A DNA stretch of 64,000 nucleotides from Sclerodactyla briareus (lineage: Eukaryota > Echinodermata > Holothuroidea > Dendrochirotida > Sclerodactylidae). The first letter of the stretch is position 1, and every line of letters begins with the position of its first letter. The position numbers and the translations under genes were made by a program. The notes beneath the pieces are model-generated. The model did no database searches. It was given only the letters and a program-made list of their open reading frames with translations, and was not told the origin of the DNA. Shown here in pieces: positions 11,831 through 23,549 of the stretch. Location of the stretch: assembly GCA_026419785.1 (NCBI GenBank), contig JAODTK010002566.1, positions 124,001-188,000 of the forward strand, read 5' to 3'.

Positions 11831-13509
11831 ACATCTTTTCGAGTGTCATGGATGGTTTTGAACATTCATATCGACAATAAAAAGACTGTGTTCCATACCC
11901 CAAATCTCAATTTGGAGTTCCAAATACATCTTGTTTTTGTGTTTCGTAGATTAACAGTTTAGTTGCGATGACGTCACAAGGGGAACCAAATAAATTTGGC
12001 TATTGAGTTTACACCGTAATGGCTGATTTTTCTATTGTTAAAAAGGCCAATGATCATGTAAGTATGACTGGACTTTTGGTACTTCCAATTTATTAAAATG
12101 AGACAGATGAAACTCCAGACCGACTTCAGCTGATCTGAGTGTACCGTAGGCACAATCAGCTATTTGCACAATTTGCCTTGTGACATCCCAAGGGGGGAAA
12201 CGCCCAGGAATCCCCCTAATACAAAGTAATTGTGAAACATGTACTTTTGAAATATGTACGGAACAAACCATAGTTGAGATCTGGGTGGAAACCTACAACA
12301 TCCTTCACGAGATAACAGAGAACAATATAATTAAATTCCTAAGTGATTACCTTTTATCGTTCTTTTGTTATCATGAGCAAAATATGCAGCATTTATTGGT
12401 AAGGTCTATGGGCGGGGCACTTGCTCGTTCCCCCCGTGCTGTTCATAAACTCCTTGAATCCTCAAAAGTCAATTGATATATCTCAACAAGGCAACATGCC
12501 AGAACCTCAAAATTTTGGGGTGTGGGGGGGGGGGGGGGGTGGGGGGTGTGGGGGGGATATTGGCCTCTTTTCACCTGTGCAGTTAAAGCAAATCGGTTAC
12601 GTGGACCCAATTGGCCTTTGAGTAAAATGTGCAAGGTAGTCTTTCTCTTCAGGGTTGATGAATGCTTATTCTTAGGAAATCTGCAATTTTTTATCCAAAT
12701 CAGGGTTACCTTCCTCATGTGGACAGTTTTTAAAAGTTAAATGTCCCTGCCTTTGACTTTGCATGAGCAGGTCTTTTTGCTCCTCCCCCTCCCGATGTCA
12801 TGAAGACATCGCATAATAACAGGTCTGCCTCATTTTCACTAACTCATCGACTGTAATTTAACATGTGGGTTGGATTTTCTTGATATAATAATATTAAAAA
12901 ATCATGATTTCAAAGTCAGGTTCCACCCTTCACTGACCTTCGAATACCTGCTGTGGCTCTACAAAGCTGAAATTCATCCAGCATTACTCCTATGTTTGCA
13001 AAGAAAGGGGTGGTTTCCCTTGTCTCCCACATTAGTAATACAGCCCCAATCTTCCTGATATTGTTACTTCACCATGTCAACTGTGTTGCATAACATATGG
13101 GTGGCGCCCTTTGGCGCTACTGTCCGGGGTCCTAGGTTGGTTGCTATCATGAAGTAATGTACCCTTGTGGTATAAAAACCTAGCAACTCTTGTCCTTGTG
13201 CTGTTAAGCTGAAAGAAACATATTTTACTCCTCTGTTCTGTGCCCCTCCCCCCCAAAAAAAAAAAATTATGGGTGTGACCCGGCGTAATAAAACCTGTCA
13301 CCTGCCAACACTGAAAAGGCCAACAAACCTATAGTGCCCCTTCAGCTGAACAAACGTACCTCATGTTTGCCCATGCTCCCACACTCCGGACCTAAAATCA
13401 ACCCCTAAGACGTTTTGTAGGTTGGTAAATCTCAGAAATATTTACTAGCATGCGTTCTACGAATGTGTGTTATATAACATACTTCCCAGTTGGGTTTGAT
13501 ATTGATATA
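11831..13509. other. Gene-free stretch with G-rich tract
   Basis: No gene was recognised. A nearly pure G tract at about 12517-12556 explains the glycine-rich and proline-rich frames on the two strands. The remainder shows no bounded repeat. Confidence 0.4.
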
Positions 13510-13660
13510 TCGTAGGGGGCTTCTCTTCAGACGAGTGGTAGAGCCAGAGCGTCGGCCTTCCACCAAATGGATGTGAGTTCGAGTCCCAGTCAGGTCATAC
13601 AAAGAACTTTGAGAATAGTACCAGTGGCCTTATGGCTGGGCACTCAGGACAAGAGACAGG
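13510..13660 (+). mobile_element. tRNA-derived SINE, second family
   Basis: An A-box-like GACGAGTGGTAGAGCCAGAG is followed by GCGTCGGCCTTCCACC and a B-box-like GAGTTCGAGTCCCAG, the order of a tRNA promoter. The part after the B box (TACAAAGAACTTTGAG, CAGTGGCCTTATGGCTGGGC) is not tRNA sequence and differs from the body of the SINEs at 11.6, 14.9 and 33.7 kb. This points to a separate SINE family. Its right boundary is uncertain. Confidence 0.65.
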
Positions 13661-14939
13661 GGCAAGGAGGGGAACGGCTGTTTGTCAGGCAGCATGCCCC
13701 ATCCTCTTGACATTCACAGCGGTGGGCGCGGTCAGGACATGCCATAGCTTTAGGCACCGTTCCACAGTGAATCCCAAAAAGAGAAGCGTGATGAATCTTG
13801 ATTTTTGTGAGGAGAATCCATTCGGTCCCAAGGGCATATTTACGAAGCCAAGCCAACAGTTTGGGTATAAAACCTGGACGGTCATGTGTTTCCTCCTGAG
13901 AACTTTGGAAAGTCTATTTTAAATCATTCTCATTGGGTCAGGTCAGGGGAACCTAGGAAGTTAATTCCATCACAGAATTTGTTACTTTTAGCAAAGTTGC
14001 TTCCGAAGCAGGACAAAAAGTCATTGGCCAGAATCAAGCTCCATTCACATGAGGTGATTTCTTTTCTTCATGGAACTTGCCTGGGTTCTCATACTTCTCA
14101 TACTTACACGATGCCATCCCACCACCCCTGTACAGCCTATTAGTCACATTGTGGCGAATTCTACCATATCCCAAACTGCCACGCAGTCGTCCTCTCTATA
14201 ACCAGAATCTTACAATAGTAGTCACTAAAAATGTTTCAAAATTTGAAATAGCATGTTCAGTGCCAAACCTTCCCCGCACATTTCTTCTACGATGTTCCAT
14301 GCCCAAGGAATTGGTGAACAGTAGACCTGCTATTGCAGTATTCTACCTGAATTTAATGTTGGATTTTTTTGTTTGGTTAGAAAAGTATGTTCGTTCATAC
14401 AACTCTGGACTTGGATTCAGTTTCACCAGTCTGTTTCCCAAGTGGTATGGAAATTCTTCACGGTAGTTCAGAGCAGCTCCCATGGTTAGTAATGTAATGT
14501 ACGTATCAGAAGGACATACAATTGTACAAAATTATTGTTGAGCACTGCCCTACCGAAAAGGGCATTTTCAAACAAACATACAAACCTTGCCCGACATCTG
14601 ATATAAAGAGACTCCGTTCATAGCAGCGCTGTCTCAGGATAGGTTGCTGGCAAGCATACTGGACTCTTTCCTAAAGTGGATGAGAAGGTTTTGAATACTA
14701 GATTAATTTCATCAGTAACAGTTACTGATGTATAGGCAATGTGTGAAATTTATTTATGGAGTCTGTTCTAGAATGTATGGGGAAAAGCACCACCAAAGTT
14801 TAGAATAACTTCCTTTAATAGGTGTATTGCCACAAAATTAAGTGGATTGTTTTGCCACAGGAAATCTGATATTAATTTGTCTTAGCAATGAGCGGTGCCA
14901 TCGTTTCCAAAAAATATTATACACGATCGCAGCCTGATA
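13661..14939. other. Gene-free stretch
   Basis: No recognised protein. Around 14730-14850 there is weak similarity to the left arm of the fold-back element at 15215 (TATAGGCAATGTGTGAAA, then GGTGTATTGCCACAAA), possibly an older relative. Frames of 85-129 codons at 13886-14466 show no family features. Confidence 0.35.
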
Positions 14940-15212
14940 TTAAGGTGTTTAAATCAGTCGGTAGTAGAGCTCCAGACTTAAGATCCATAGATTGAAAGTT
15001 CAGATCCTATTGAGAAATAAAGGCTTCTCCCGCGGTGCTGTTAGACGAGGCATGTCCCCTCAAATGTCTCATGCTACCCACATGTAAAGTGGGCACCTTG
15101 GAGATAACAGAGGTAGGCACCGCTACATTGGCTGCCAGGGTTGTAGTAAGTCCTGAGCGAACATGCAGGGTGTTGCTGGGTGGTGCAGGCAAGGTCTCTA
15201 TCGGTGAGAAGA
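14940..15212 (+). mobile_element. tRNA-derived SINE
   Basis: A diverged A-box (AAATCAGTCGGTAGTAGAGC) and B-box (AAAGTTCAGATCC) are followed by a body sharing GCTGTTAGACGAGGCATGTC and CATGCTACCCACATGTAAAG with the copy at 33655-33985. The 3' end abuts the fold-back element starting at 15215, and the shared tail is truncated there, suggesting nested insertion. Confidence 0.7.
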
Positions 15213-15214
15213 CT

Positions 15215-15690
15215 ATAGGCAACGTGCGAAACTCATTTCATAGGGGCACTTTGTGTTAGCAGTCAATGGAGCAAGCCAGAAAAATCCAATATTTCACTCA
15301 TTTGTGGGTGTATCGCCACCAAATCCTGATGGTTTGTTCTTGTTATTCTACTTCACATAAGCATTGCAGAAATTCTGATTAATTCAGATTTTTCCAACTC
15401 GAATCGAGCAATTGTTTTGGTTTTTGGTCCATATGCATTCTATGGAGGCCTAGCTTTCACTGTTTATTGTGGTAGGCAATCAGAAAAACAGCTTTATTCG
15501 AGTGGAAAAATCAGTTTCCAATCGGAATTTCTGCAGTTTCTATGTGAAGTAAAATGCCAAGAACAAAATATCCTGATTTAGTTGTGATATATATACCCAC
15601 AAATGAGTGAAATATCAATGATTTTTCTGGCTTCTCCATTGACTGCTGACACAAAGTGCCCCTATGAAATGAGTTTCGACTGTTGCCTAT
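15215..15690. mobile_element. Fold-back element with arms of about 195 bp
   Basis: The left arm (about 15215-15412) begins ATAGGCAACGTGCGAAACTC and the right arm (about 15494-15690) is its reverse complement, with long matching blocks such as TCATTTCATAGGGGCACTTT and AGCAGTCAATGGAG. A loop of about 80 bp separates them. It encodes no plausible protein. A related piece (loop plus right arm) lies at about 59928-60278, so this is a dispersed family. A transcript would form a long hairpin. Confidence 0.85.
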
Positions 15691-17489
15691 GCCCATCTAT
15701 CAGATTACACCCTAACCTAGTGGTCTAGTTAGTAGTGAAGCCAAAAAAAAAAATACATGTTTAGCGTCCTCGCCTGCTTCCTTTCTGACGGCCGCCTCCT
15801 TGCCCTTTTGATTTTTTGAGGAAATTTGAAAAAAAAGGGAAAAAAACAAAAAAAAAAAAAAAAATTGTATTTTCAATGGAAAAGAAGGTCGTAGATGCCA
15901 GAATGACTGGGGTGTATATACTATTAAACACAGTCCCGTTTGCCATTGTCTGCATCTGAGTATTTTTCCAAAGTCAAACATACTAATTCTACTGGCATTT
16001 CCAATTCTGCATCATGTGTAGTAAACTCCAAGACAGGCCTTTAAGTTATGATACTATATATACTCCACTTTTCATTGATCGGTACTGTGTTATGGTACCA
16101 TACATTGCGACTGCTAAAACCCTGTGAATATCAATGTTCAGCTTCGCTACAATTTAATATGCGTGCTACACCAATGTCATCATGCACTCATCGGTACCGC
16201 TATTTTTAGCACGTAGTACACGCATACAAAGCTGAGTTCAGACTGATATCGGGAAAGGGAAATCAACACAGCTTTTTCCATAGTATGTTTCAAATAGTCC
16301 CATAATTTTGGAAAATCTGTGAACTAAGAGTGCTAGCTAGGCGGAAAATTCGAGGGCGGTGCTTCCATGCTACACTGTGTTGTAGCTAGAACTCTGCATG
16401 TTGTGTAAGTTCCTGAGACAGTCCAGCGGGTGGCAGCAGTCATCATTCCAATTCCAATGTCATCTCAAAAATAGACAGCCTGGGGGGGAACCAGTTCGGA
16501 AAAAGTTTTGTCTGGCGGTCATTAAAAAAAGCCTCTGCCTCCTCTCTTTAAAATTCAGGATGCGAACATGTTTTCATTTTTGATTGCCGAACATCTGTCT
16601 AGAAATCCCCAATTCCTAGACTGTAAATCGCCAAATTTATCTTACCTGACTGACAGCGCACCCAAACCCAGACTAACCCCCTGACCCTACCCCTAATAAA
16701 CCACTCATCCCATACATCCAAGTATTACAGATGGGGGGCCATTTGATAATGTATACCCATGGGACGGAGGTGTGAGATTAGTGTCGGGGATGAGGGGTTG
16801 GGTTAGGGTAGTGAGGGCTAGAGTACTGTAGGTTCGTGTTGGAAACAATAAGAAGAATTGGGATTAGTCTGTAATCGGAATCTGATTTCTAAAACCCCAC
16901 CCCTAGGCAAAAACTCCCAACCTAATTTCATGATTCCAGATACCACTAAAGTACACAGGGGTGTAGACATGCAATCATGCCCAGATGGGTAAGTGTGGGC
17001 TCTCTCTGCAAGGTAGAGCTGGCAGGACCATTCTAGATCTTCAAAGGATACCCCCACATCTGATGTGCTTCAGATTATCATGGTTTTTATGGAACAAAGG
17101 TTGGAATATTACCAATAGTCAGGTTTTTATGCCACAAGATTTTAATATACCCTGCTCCCGATTACCTTTGTGATAAGTAGTTCATGTCGCCACTATGAGA
17201 GCATGCTACAAGAGCTTCCCGCTCTGGTTGTTTTTACCTCCACGTTCAGAACTAATTGGAGGAGGCGACCGTTTATCGAGCCATGGCGTAAATCAAATCA
17301 ATAGAATGCCTTGCCTCAAGAAATTTGATGTGCAATTAATACAAATACTTCAAATCTAAACTGAAAATTGCAATGAAAAAGTGGATTGGAATTCTTGCAA
17401 CTGTAATTGGATTGGTTTTGACTTGAGTATTTTAGTGTTGGGTTTTGAAATTTTACATGGTTAATTTGATACATTTATGATTTTATTGT
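15691..17489. other. Gene-free stretch
   Basis: Contains an A-rich tract near 15830-15865 giving lysine/phenylalanine-rich false frames. No gene, RNA or bounded repeat was recognised. Confidence 0.4.
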
Positions 17490-17580
17490 CTCTCTTATTG
17501 TTTGTGCAGAGACCCTGGGGAGAACACTGGCGGGCCAGTGACAGGGGCCCCTGGTTATAAATGATGCAAATAAAAAATAA
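17490..17580 (+). mobile_element. Candidate 3' tail of a non-LTR retroelement
   Basis: TTATTGTTTGTGCAGAGACC, then GGGGAGAACACTGGCGGGCC and GGGGCCCCTGGTTATAAATG, ends in an AAATAAAAAATAAAAA tail. Ends of this kind, with short A/T-rich tandem tails, are typical of CR1/L2-like LINEs and SINEs that share their tails. No reverse-transcriptase remnant adjoins it, so this is a tentative call. Confidence 0.3.
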
Positions 17581-18785
17581 AAATTCACGGTGTATACATT
17601 ATATGCACTCATGCGTGAGTGTGACTCCACAGTGGCTTCTCTCATGAATTTCGCTGAACCGCTACTATGTTAGGAATAACAGTTAATGAACTAACAAATT
17701 TGAATTCATGATACGAAGATTTATACAGCTAACCAAATTTGAATTCTGATACGAAGATTTATTACAGCACTGCACCACACATAGGTACCCAAGGATATAC
17801 AACCTGTGCCGCTCATACTGCGTCTCTTCGAGATGCAGAATATTGTGCAGAGGACACCAGGAGCCCTGGAAAGAAAAGGACAAATGCGGGAAACCGGGAG
17901 GAGGAAAACCGCCATGGCTGTTTGAACTTGCGGTTATTACGATTCATAACAAAAAGACATTACGCTTAACGCTTACACGTCTTCATCGAAATACGCGCGC
18001 CCGCCCATGCCCATGACAAGCCTAAAAATGGAGGGGGCTGAATCACGCGACGCCTAAAAATAGAAGGGGGATATCACTCTTTCAGATAACACGGTCCAAT
18101 ATTACCAACATCTCGTCTGCAGTACCTTCGTTTGCCGAAGCCTGAAAAGTTGGGATTTCTGATCATTACAATTTACGTTATTCATCAGCCCTTATGACTC
18201 GACAGCAACGCGGATGACATTAGGTGGGTCACACCGGCAAAAATATACAACACAGTGGGCTAGGAACGATTTTGAGTGGAGGGCTCTGAATTAATATGAC
18301 CGAAATGGGGGAAGGGTCTAATAAAATGGGGAGGGGGAAACCGGAACCCCCGCCCCTTTTGAAAATTTTGCATTTTCAGATAGGTCGAGATGCAATTTGG
18401 TGCAAAAAACTGCACACTTAACACCCATTCCATTTGGAGTGAAAAATCACATTTTCACGATCACGACTTGGTGATCAACATTTTTCTTTACCAAAATGTG
18501 AAGAAAAACCAAGGGCCTTGAGGTTGGTTCAATAACACTTCTTGGCTAATATGGCTAAATCCGTTTAACAGTTGTTCCATGTTGAAATAGGACTATGATA
18601 GACGTTTTGTCCAGTTCACCCAACCTAAAATCTCTGGACTCACTTCTCACTGTAGGTGTTGCTGGTGAATACCTACAATCGCTTGATCATAAAGTCTTGA
18701 TTAAGTTTCATATTTGTGAAATGGATGGAAAGATCTGATTATCACAGGAAGAGTAACTGGCAGCAGGCTAATACAATGCCGATTG
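17581..18785. other. Gene-free stretch
   Basis: No recognised gene. A near-duplicated 30-bp segment (CAAATTTGAATTC plus ATGATACGAAGATTTAT) occurs twice in tandem around 17697-17762. Confidence 0.4.
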
Positions 18786-18789
18786 TACT

Positions 18790-18962
18790 CAACTTCCTCG
18801 CAGGTGCCCATTTAACACCTGGAATAGAGAGCAATGAGAGGGAGGTGAAGCACCTGCCCAAGGCACGACGGATTGGTTTGTGGGATTCAAACTCATGTTC
18901 TCGCCCCCCCCATTGCGTCTGGAAGCTCTACTTGACTGAGCTAATCCGGTCTCCGATCCAAT
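18790..18962 (-). mobile_element. tRNA-like SINE, minus strand
   Basis: Read on the minus strand it gives GGATTAGCTCAGTCAAGTAG (A-box-like) and, about 40 bp on, GAGTTTGAATCCCAC (B-box-like). The outer GACCGGA/TCCGTC parts could form a weak acceptor-like pairing. The spacer has a G run where an anticodon arm would be, so it is not a functional tRNA. The adjoining CACCTGCCCAAGGCACGACG segment is the non-tRNA body. Confidence 0.6.
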
Positions 18963-19360
18963 TAAGGATTGAAGAAGAAAACATCCTTGACATATTTTGT
19001 AATTAGTTCCAAGAGAGAACTATTGGTTCATGTAAATAATAAAAGATTTGGATATAAAATGCTAAATCTGTACTGATTCCCAGTTTTAATGTAAAGAACT
19101 GACAATGTTCTGTTAAACAGATCTGCAGACTTTAGACAGAAACAATAATAACAAGAATATCAGTGATTGAAAAGTGAAAAAAAATAATTAAATAGGAGAG
19201 AAGTATATTCGTAGAATCACTGTGGAGCTTTGCGAGTCGACCAGTCCATGAAAAGACCATTATTTCTGAAACACTATTATAATAAAATTAACAATGTAAG
19301 TGAACACCCCTCTCCCCCACAAAAAGTTATGTTCATTCATAACCTATAGACACCTAATCT

Positions 19361-20190
19361 TCATGGGCGTCAACAGGTGGGGGACGGGGGGCACATGTCC
19401 CCCCACCCACTTTCAAAAGTGGGGTTGGGATAATATATCGTTTGTCCCCACCCCCCCCCCCCCCCACTTTTCCGGACTGTAATAAAAAAAATAATGAGCA
19501 CCATGCCCGATTTTGTAATCACTCTAAACTGATTCATTTTTTGTCTAACCAAACAATAATCGCGTTGGAAAATTGTATTAAGTCCACTAATTACATGTGC
19601 GGACCCTAGGTGAAGATCTGGGCCCGATTAGGGCCGGAGTAGAAGGAATCATCCATGTTCATACCGAGTTCTCGAATTAAAATTGAATAGCAAAAGTTGC
19701 CATAATTTCAAGTGTTTCGAGCGCAATGGCGTTTTTTCTTCCAGGCGTGTAGGCTAAATATGCGATTGTAATGCTTCCAAATCTTGTCACTCGATTAATT
19801 TCAGGGCCCTCGGGGGAAGGACTGCCCCCCCCCCAATTTTTATGAGATGAAAAAGTTCGGGCGAAAATTTGTGGAAGAATTTGGGAAGGAAAAAAAGCAA
19901 AGTGAAAAAAAAAAAGTAGAAGGTAATAAAAAGAATACCATGTGTGATAGTTGGTAAATCATCTTAGTATATGCCACAACAACTTTTTTGTCTGTCTTTT
20001 ACTCAAATACACAAGTGATGGGTTGCTATTGGCCGACAATAGTGCCGTTTCCGTCGATCGGAGGGTATGAAAATACTTGGATTTTTTTACACGCTCGTGC
20101 GAACCGGATGGTCTGGCGCTCCTCGCTAATGATACTTTGCATTCGATGTGTCCCCCCGCCCATTTCAACAACCGCTCCGACGCACCCTGC
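19361..20190. mobile_element. Non-autonomous DNA element relic, copy 1
   Basis: Left end TCATGGGCGTCAACAGGTGG is followed by a GGGGGGCACATGTCCCCCC palindrome. The right part carries GCATTCGATGTGTCCCCCC, an inverse-type end. The interior (GTGCGGACCCTAGGTGAAG, then GTTTCGAGCGCAATGGCG, then TATGCGATTGTAATGCTTC) recurs in the same order at 28735-29466, whose right end has the inverse of TCATGGGC-GTCA. No transposase is present. A lone left-end-like segment also lies at about 26022-26125. Confidence 0.65.
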
Positions 20191-20414
20191 TAACTTCAAT
20201 AAACATCTGTACAGTATTGGAAATTTTGAAGGATTCTCAAGCTGTCTATAGGGCCAATTGCAAGAGGGAGAACAATTACTCAATATTAAACATTTTTTTT
20301 ACCGATAGGCTTACGGACAATGAAAGCAACTAGTATGCAGTCTACTTAAACCAGAAACATGCAGGGATAAAAACCCACGCATAGGCCGAGATGCAAATGT
20401 CAAGAAATAATTAA

Positions 20415-20600
20415 TCAGTGTTGGAGTCGAGTCCAGCCAATCCGAGTCCGAGTCCAAGACCGAGTTCCTCTACCAGCGAAGTCCGAGACCGAGACCGTGT
20501 CCTCCACATCCAAGGCGAGTGAGTCCGAGTCCTGTGTCCGAGTCCCGAGTCCGAGTCCCCGAGTCCTATTACAACTTGCATTTTGGCAGAAATATAGGTT
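20415..20600 (-). repeat. GGACTC-hexamer family, inverted copy
   Basis: Dense GAGTCC/CCGAGT hexamers, the complement of GGACTC, are followed by TATTACAACTTGCATTTTGG and AGAAATATAGGTTCA. These are the reverse complement of the lead-in to the copies at 21.45 and 22.03 kb. Same element, opposite orientation. The arginine/threonine and serine/aspartate dipeptide frames through it are repeat artefacts. Confidence 0.8.
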
Positions 20601-20734
20601 CAAGAGTGCAAGTTCTGGCATCATCCCCCGCAAAACAGAGTATATCGTAGTGTGGCATATTTGACTCGATGAGAAGTTTTCCTTTATCTATTTTTGAGTT
20701 TGAGACATCATCGAGAAAGTTCATAACAATAGTA

Positions 20735-20905
20735 ACCAGTGTTAGAGGACTCGAGTCCGGTCTTGGTCTCGAGACCGATTTTAGAGGACTCTGTCTCGGA
20801 CTCGGACTCGGACTCGGACTCGGACTCGGACCGGGCTGCTGGTTGGGACTCGGTCCGAGGCCAGGTTCAATACCGCTCAGAAAAAATCCACAGGGAAATC
20901 CCTGA
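20735..20905 (+). repeat. GGACTC-hexamer family copy with palindromic head
   Basis: Starts CCAGTGTTAGAGGACTCGAG, passes through CCGGTCTTGGTCTCGAGACC, then tandem CGGACT hexamers, and ends TCAGAAAAAATCCACAGGG. The same head and tail appear inverted at 22560-22730, which defines a family with fixed boundaries rather than a simple microsatellite. Confidence 0.8.
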
Positions 20906-21000
20906 AACTTAGGTGGTGCTACTGCAGAAGTTTTGACATCGACATTGACAATAATAAATGCGATGTACGGTCTTGTTGTCAAGTTTCCAGAATTCACTCA

Positions 21001-22200
21001 AATCAAATCTGTCGGAATGGCTGTTAGCAGGTGGCATTCTTATGAGGCACTACACTATGGACGCCTGTCTATAAAGATGGAATATGCTGATGTTCTTGAA
21101 ATGCAATGAAAAATACTTCAAAGTGATAACTGCTTTCTGGAAAGTTGTTATTGTCCTAGAGTTTGCAAACTGTGGGAGGTGGGGATCAGGTGAGTTATAT
21201 ACATGAGTTGTTTAGGGCATTCATTTTTTTTAGCTTGGCACTGCTATAATACAATTTGCAATTTACATGGCTGTTGTTATGAACTTCCCCAATGATGACT
21301 CAAACTGTAAAACAGGTACGGGGCAACCCCAAAATGTGTATGGGATGAATGTGCAACATTACAATATACCCTGTTTGTGGGTAGGATGATGCAACAACTA
21401 ACTGCAATAACTTGCTTCTTTGAACCTGATACCATATATTTCTGCTAAAATGCCAAGTTGTAATAGGGAATCATGGACTCGGACTCGGACTCGGACACAA
21501 GGACTCGGACTTGACTCGGACTCGGATGTTGAGGACCCCAGTTCTTGGACTCGGACTCGGATTGGCTGGACTCAAATCAAATCAAATCTGTCGGAATGGC
21601 TGTTAGCAGGTGGCATTCTTATGAGGCACTACACTATTGACGCCTATCTATAAAGATGGATATGCTGATGTTCTTGAAATGTAATGAAAATATACTTCAA
21701 AGTGATAACTGCTTTCTGGAAAGTTGTTATTGTCCTAGAGTTTGCAAACTGTGGGAGGTGGGGATCAGGTGAGTTATATACATGAGTTGTTTAGGGCATT
21801 CATTTTTTTTAGCTTGGCACTGCTATAGTACAATTTGCAATTTACATGGCTGTTGTTATGAACTTCCCCAATGATGACTCAAACTGTAAAACAGGTACGG
21901 GGCAACCCCAAAATGTGTATGGGATGAATATGCAACATTACAATATACCCTGTTTGTGGGTAGGATGATGCAACAACTAACTGCAATAACTTGCTTCTTT
22001 GAACCTGATACCATATATTTCTGCTAAAATGCCAAGTTGTAATAGGGACTCATGGACTCGGACTCGGACTCGGACACAAGGACTCGGACTTGACTCGGAC
22101 TCGGATGTTGAGGAGCCGGTCTTGGACTCGGACTCGGACTCGGATGATGAGGACTCGGTCTTGGACTCGGGAACAGATTGGGATGGATTCGACTCCAACA
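21001..22200 (+). repeat. 579-bp tandem duplication carrying GGACTC repeats
   Basis: Copy 1 begins near 21001 and copy 2 near 21580 (AATCAAATCTGTCGGAATGG in both). A second landmark, TGAACCTGATACCATATATT, is offset by the same 579 bp (21421 and 22000). Copies are almost identical until the hexamer block, where copy 2 has extra GGACTC units. Each copy ends in the GGACTC block, so the duplication was probably seeded by unequal exchange between hexamer arrays. No gene is contained. Confidence 0.9.
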
Positions 22201-22559
22201 CTTGTAATTGATCGTAACCCCCCCAAGATAAATGCGCAAATTGCATTACAGCAGTGCTAATACTAATAAAAATGGCTCTGAACAACATGTCATGTAACCC
22301 CAGGTGATCCTTAATCTCACCGTTTGCCAGACCTCTAGGGACCATTAATCATTCCAGAAAGCAGTTATTCACTTTCTCTTCTTTTTAATTGCATTTTAAG
22401 AGACTCACCATTTCCTCTGTCATGAGATTGCCGCCTGATGAACGCCAGTTCAACAAGTGCTGATAGCAATTCTGACAACGAGACAGTTAGTACATTGCAT
22501 GTATGATTACATTGTCGAGGTAAAGGTTTCACAGTATTAAACTTAGTGTCAGGATTTCC

Positions 22560-22735
22560 TGTGGATTTTTTTCCTGTGCGGTCTTGAACTGGACTCGGGC
22601 CGAGTCCCAACACGAGTCCCGAGTCCGAGTCCGAATCATCAAAGCCGAGTCGAGTCCAAGAACCGAGGTCTTTCAAAACTCGTCTCGAGACCGGTCTCGA
22701 GACGAGACCGGACTCAGTCTCCAACAATGGTATTC
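22560..22735 (-). repeat. GGACTC family, inverted copy with 28-bp perfect palindrome
   Basis: Runs from GTGGATTTTTTTCCTG through GAGTCC hexamers to a perfect 28-bp palindrome at 22679-22706, centred on GAGACCGGTCTC, and ends CTCCAACAATGG. It is the reverse complement of the layout at 20735-20905. Confidence 0.8.
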
Positions 22736-22844
22736 GGTTATTTGTTAACACTGTGACTGTGGGATAGAGGGGAATGTTCCAGCCGCGCAGTCTATACTGG
22801 CGGAGAAGTAAAAAAAGGAAAAGATACATAATAATTTAATCGGA

Positions 22845-23520
22845 CCAGGCGTTCTGGACTTACAATAGAGTTAACAAGATTTTTGGAGTCTATAATTTCT
22901 TTGACCTGAGATAAACCCTTCGACTTGACCCAAAATTTCCACAATTCTCGAATTTCCTCCCAATTGACCCCAGTTTATCCTACATGAAGACTGAACAATG
23001 GGAAAACTGCATGTGAAATTTCAGTTTGAACTGAACTATGAATTCTGGACATATCGTGGTAAAAACAAGTTCCAGACTCGACACCACTTATCCATATATG
23101 TGTCCTTTGACGGGACTCCCCAAAACGAGATTATATATGCAGCATTTAGGGAACCCACACCTCAAATTTTAGCGTAACGGCACCCATCCAGGCGGAGTCG
23201 AGTTACCGCTTGAAACAAGCTAAATTAGTCGAAATGTATTGTTACAATTTCTTGAAGTCGTCCCAAGCAGTCTATAGGTAGCGGATCCATTAGAAATCTC
23301 TATTGACTTATACCACTAAATTGACTCCGTTAGCGGTCCCTGGATCCTTGTGTGCCCTACTTGGAGGCCCATGCTGCCATTTCATTGAAAGCAGAGAGAA
23401 GTGTAATCAATGCACTCACAAATTACCATAGTTGAATCTGAGCACTTTTCAGTAGAGAAAAGCTGAGATGGCGGAGATTTCACCGGACCAGCGTATTCTG
23501 TCGAAACACCGGTTTTGGTC
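22845..23520. repeat. Degenerate TGACCT-family array, left part
   Basis: Recurring ATTCTGGACATATCGTGGTA, TCCTTTGACGGGACTCCCC and CAAAACGAGATT segments, in the order of the units at 9.0-9.8 kb, are heavily mutated. Ends against the A/C-rich tract. Confidence 0.55.
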
Positions 23521-23549
23521 CAATTCTCCTGTGAAGGGTCAAATTGGTT

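Noticed and set aside
18870-18955. Functional tRNA gene on the minus strand
   Set aside because: A G-run replaces the anticodon arm and the acceptor pairing is imperfect; it fits a SINE head.
20569-22345. Serine/aspartate, serine/proline and glycine/leucine dipeptide proteins
   Set aside because: They come from GGACTC hexamers read in different frames and appear wherever that element occurs, in both orientations.
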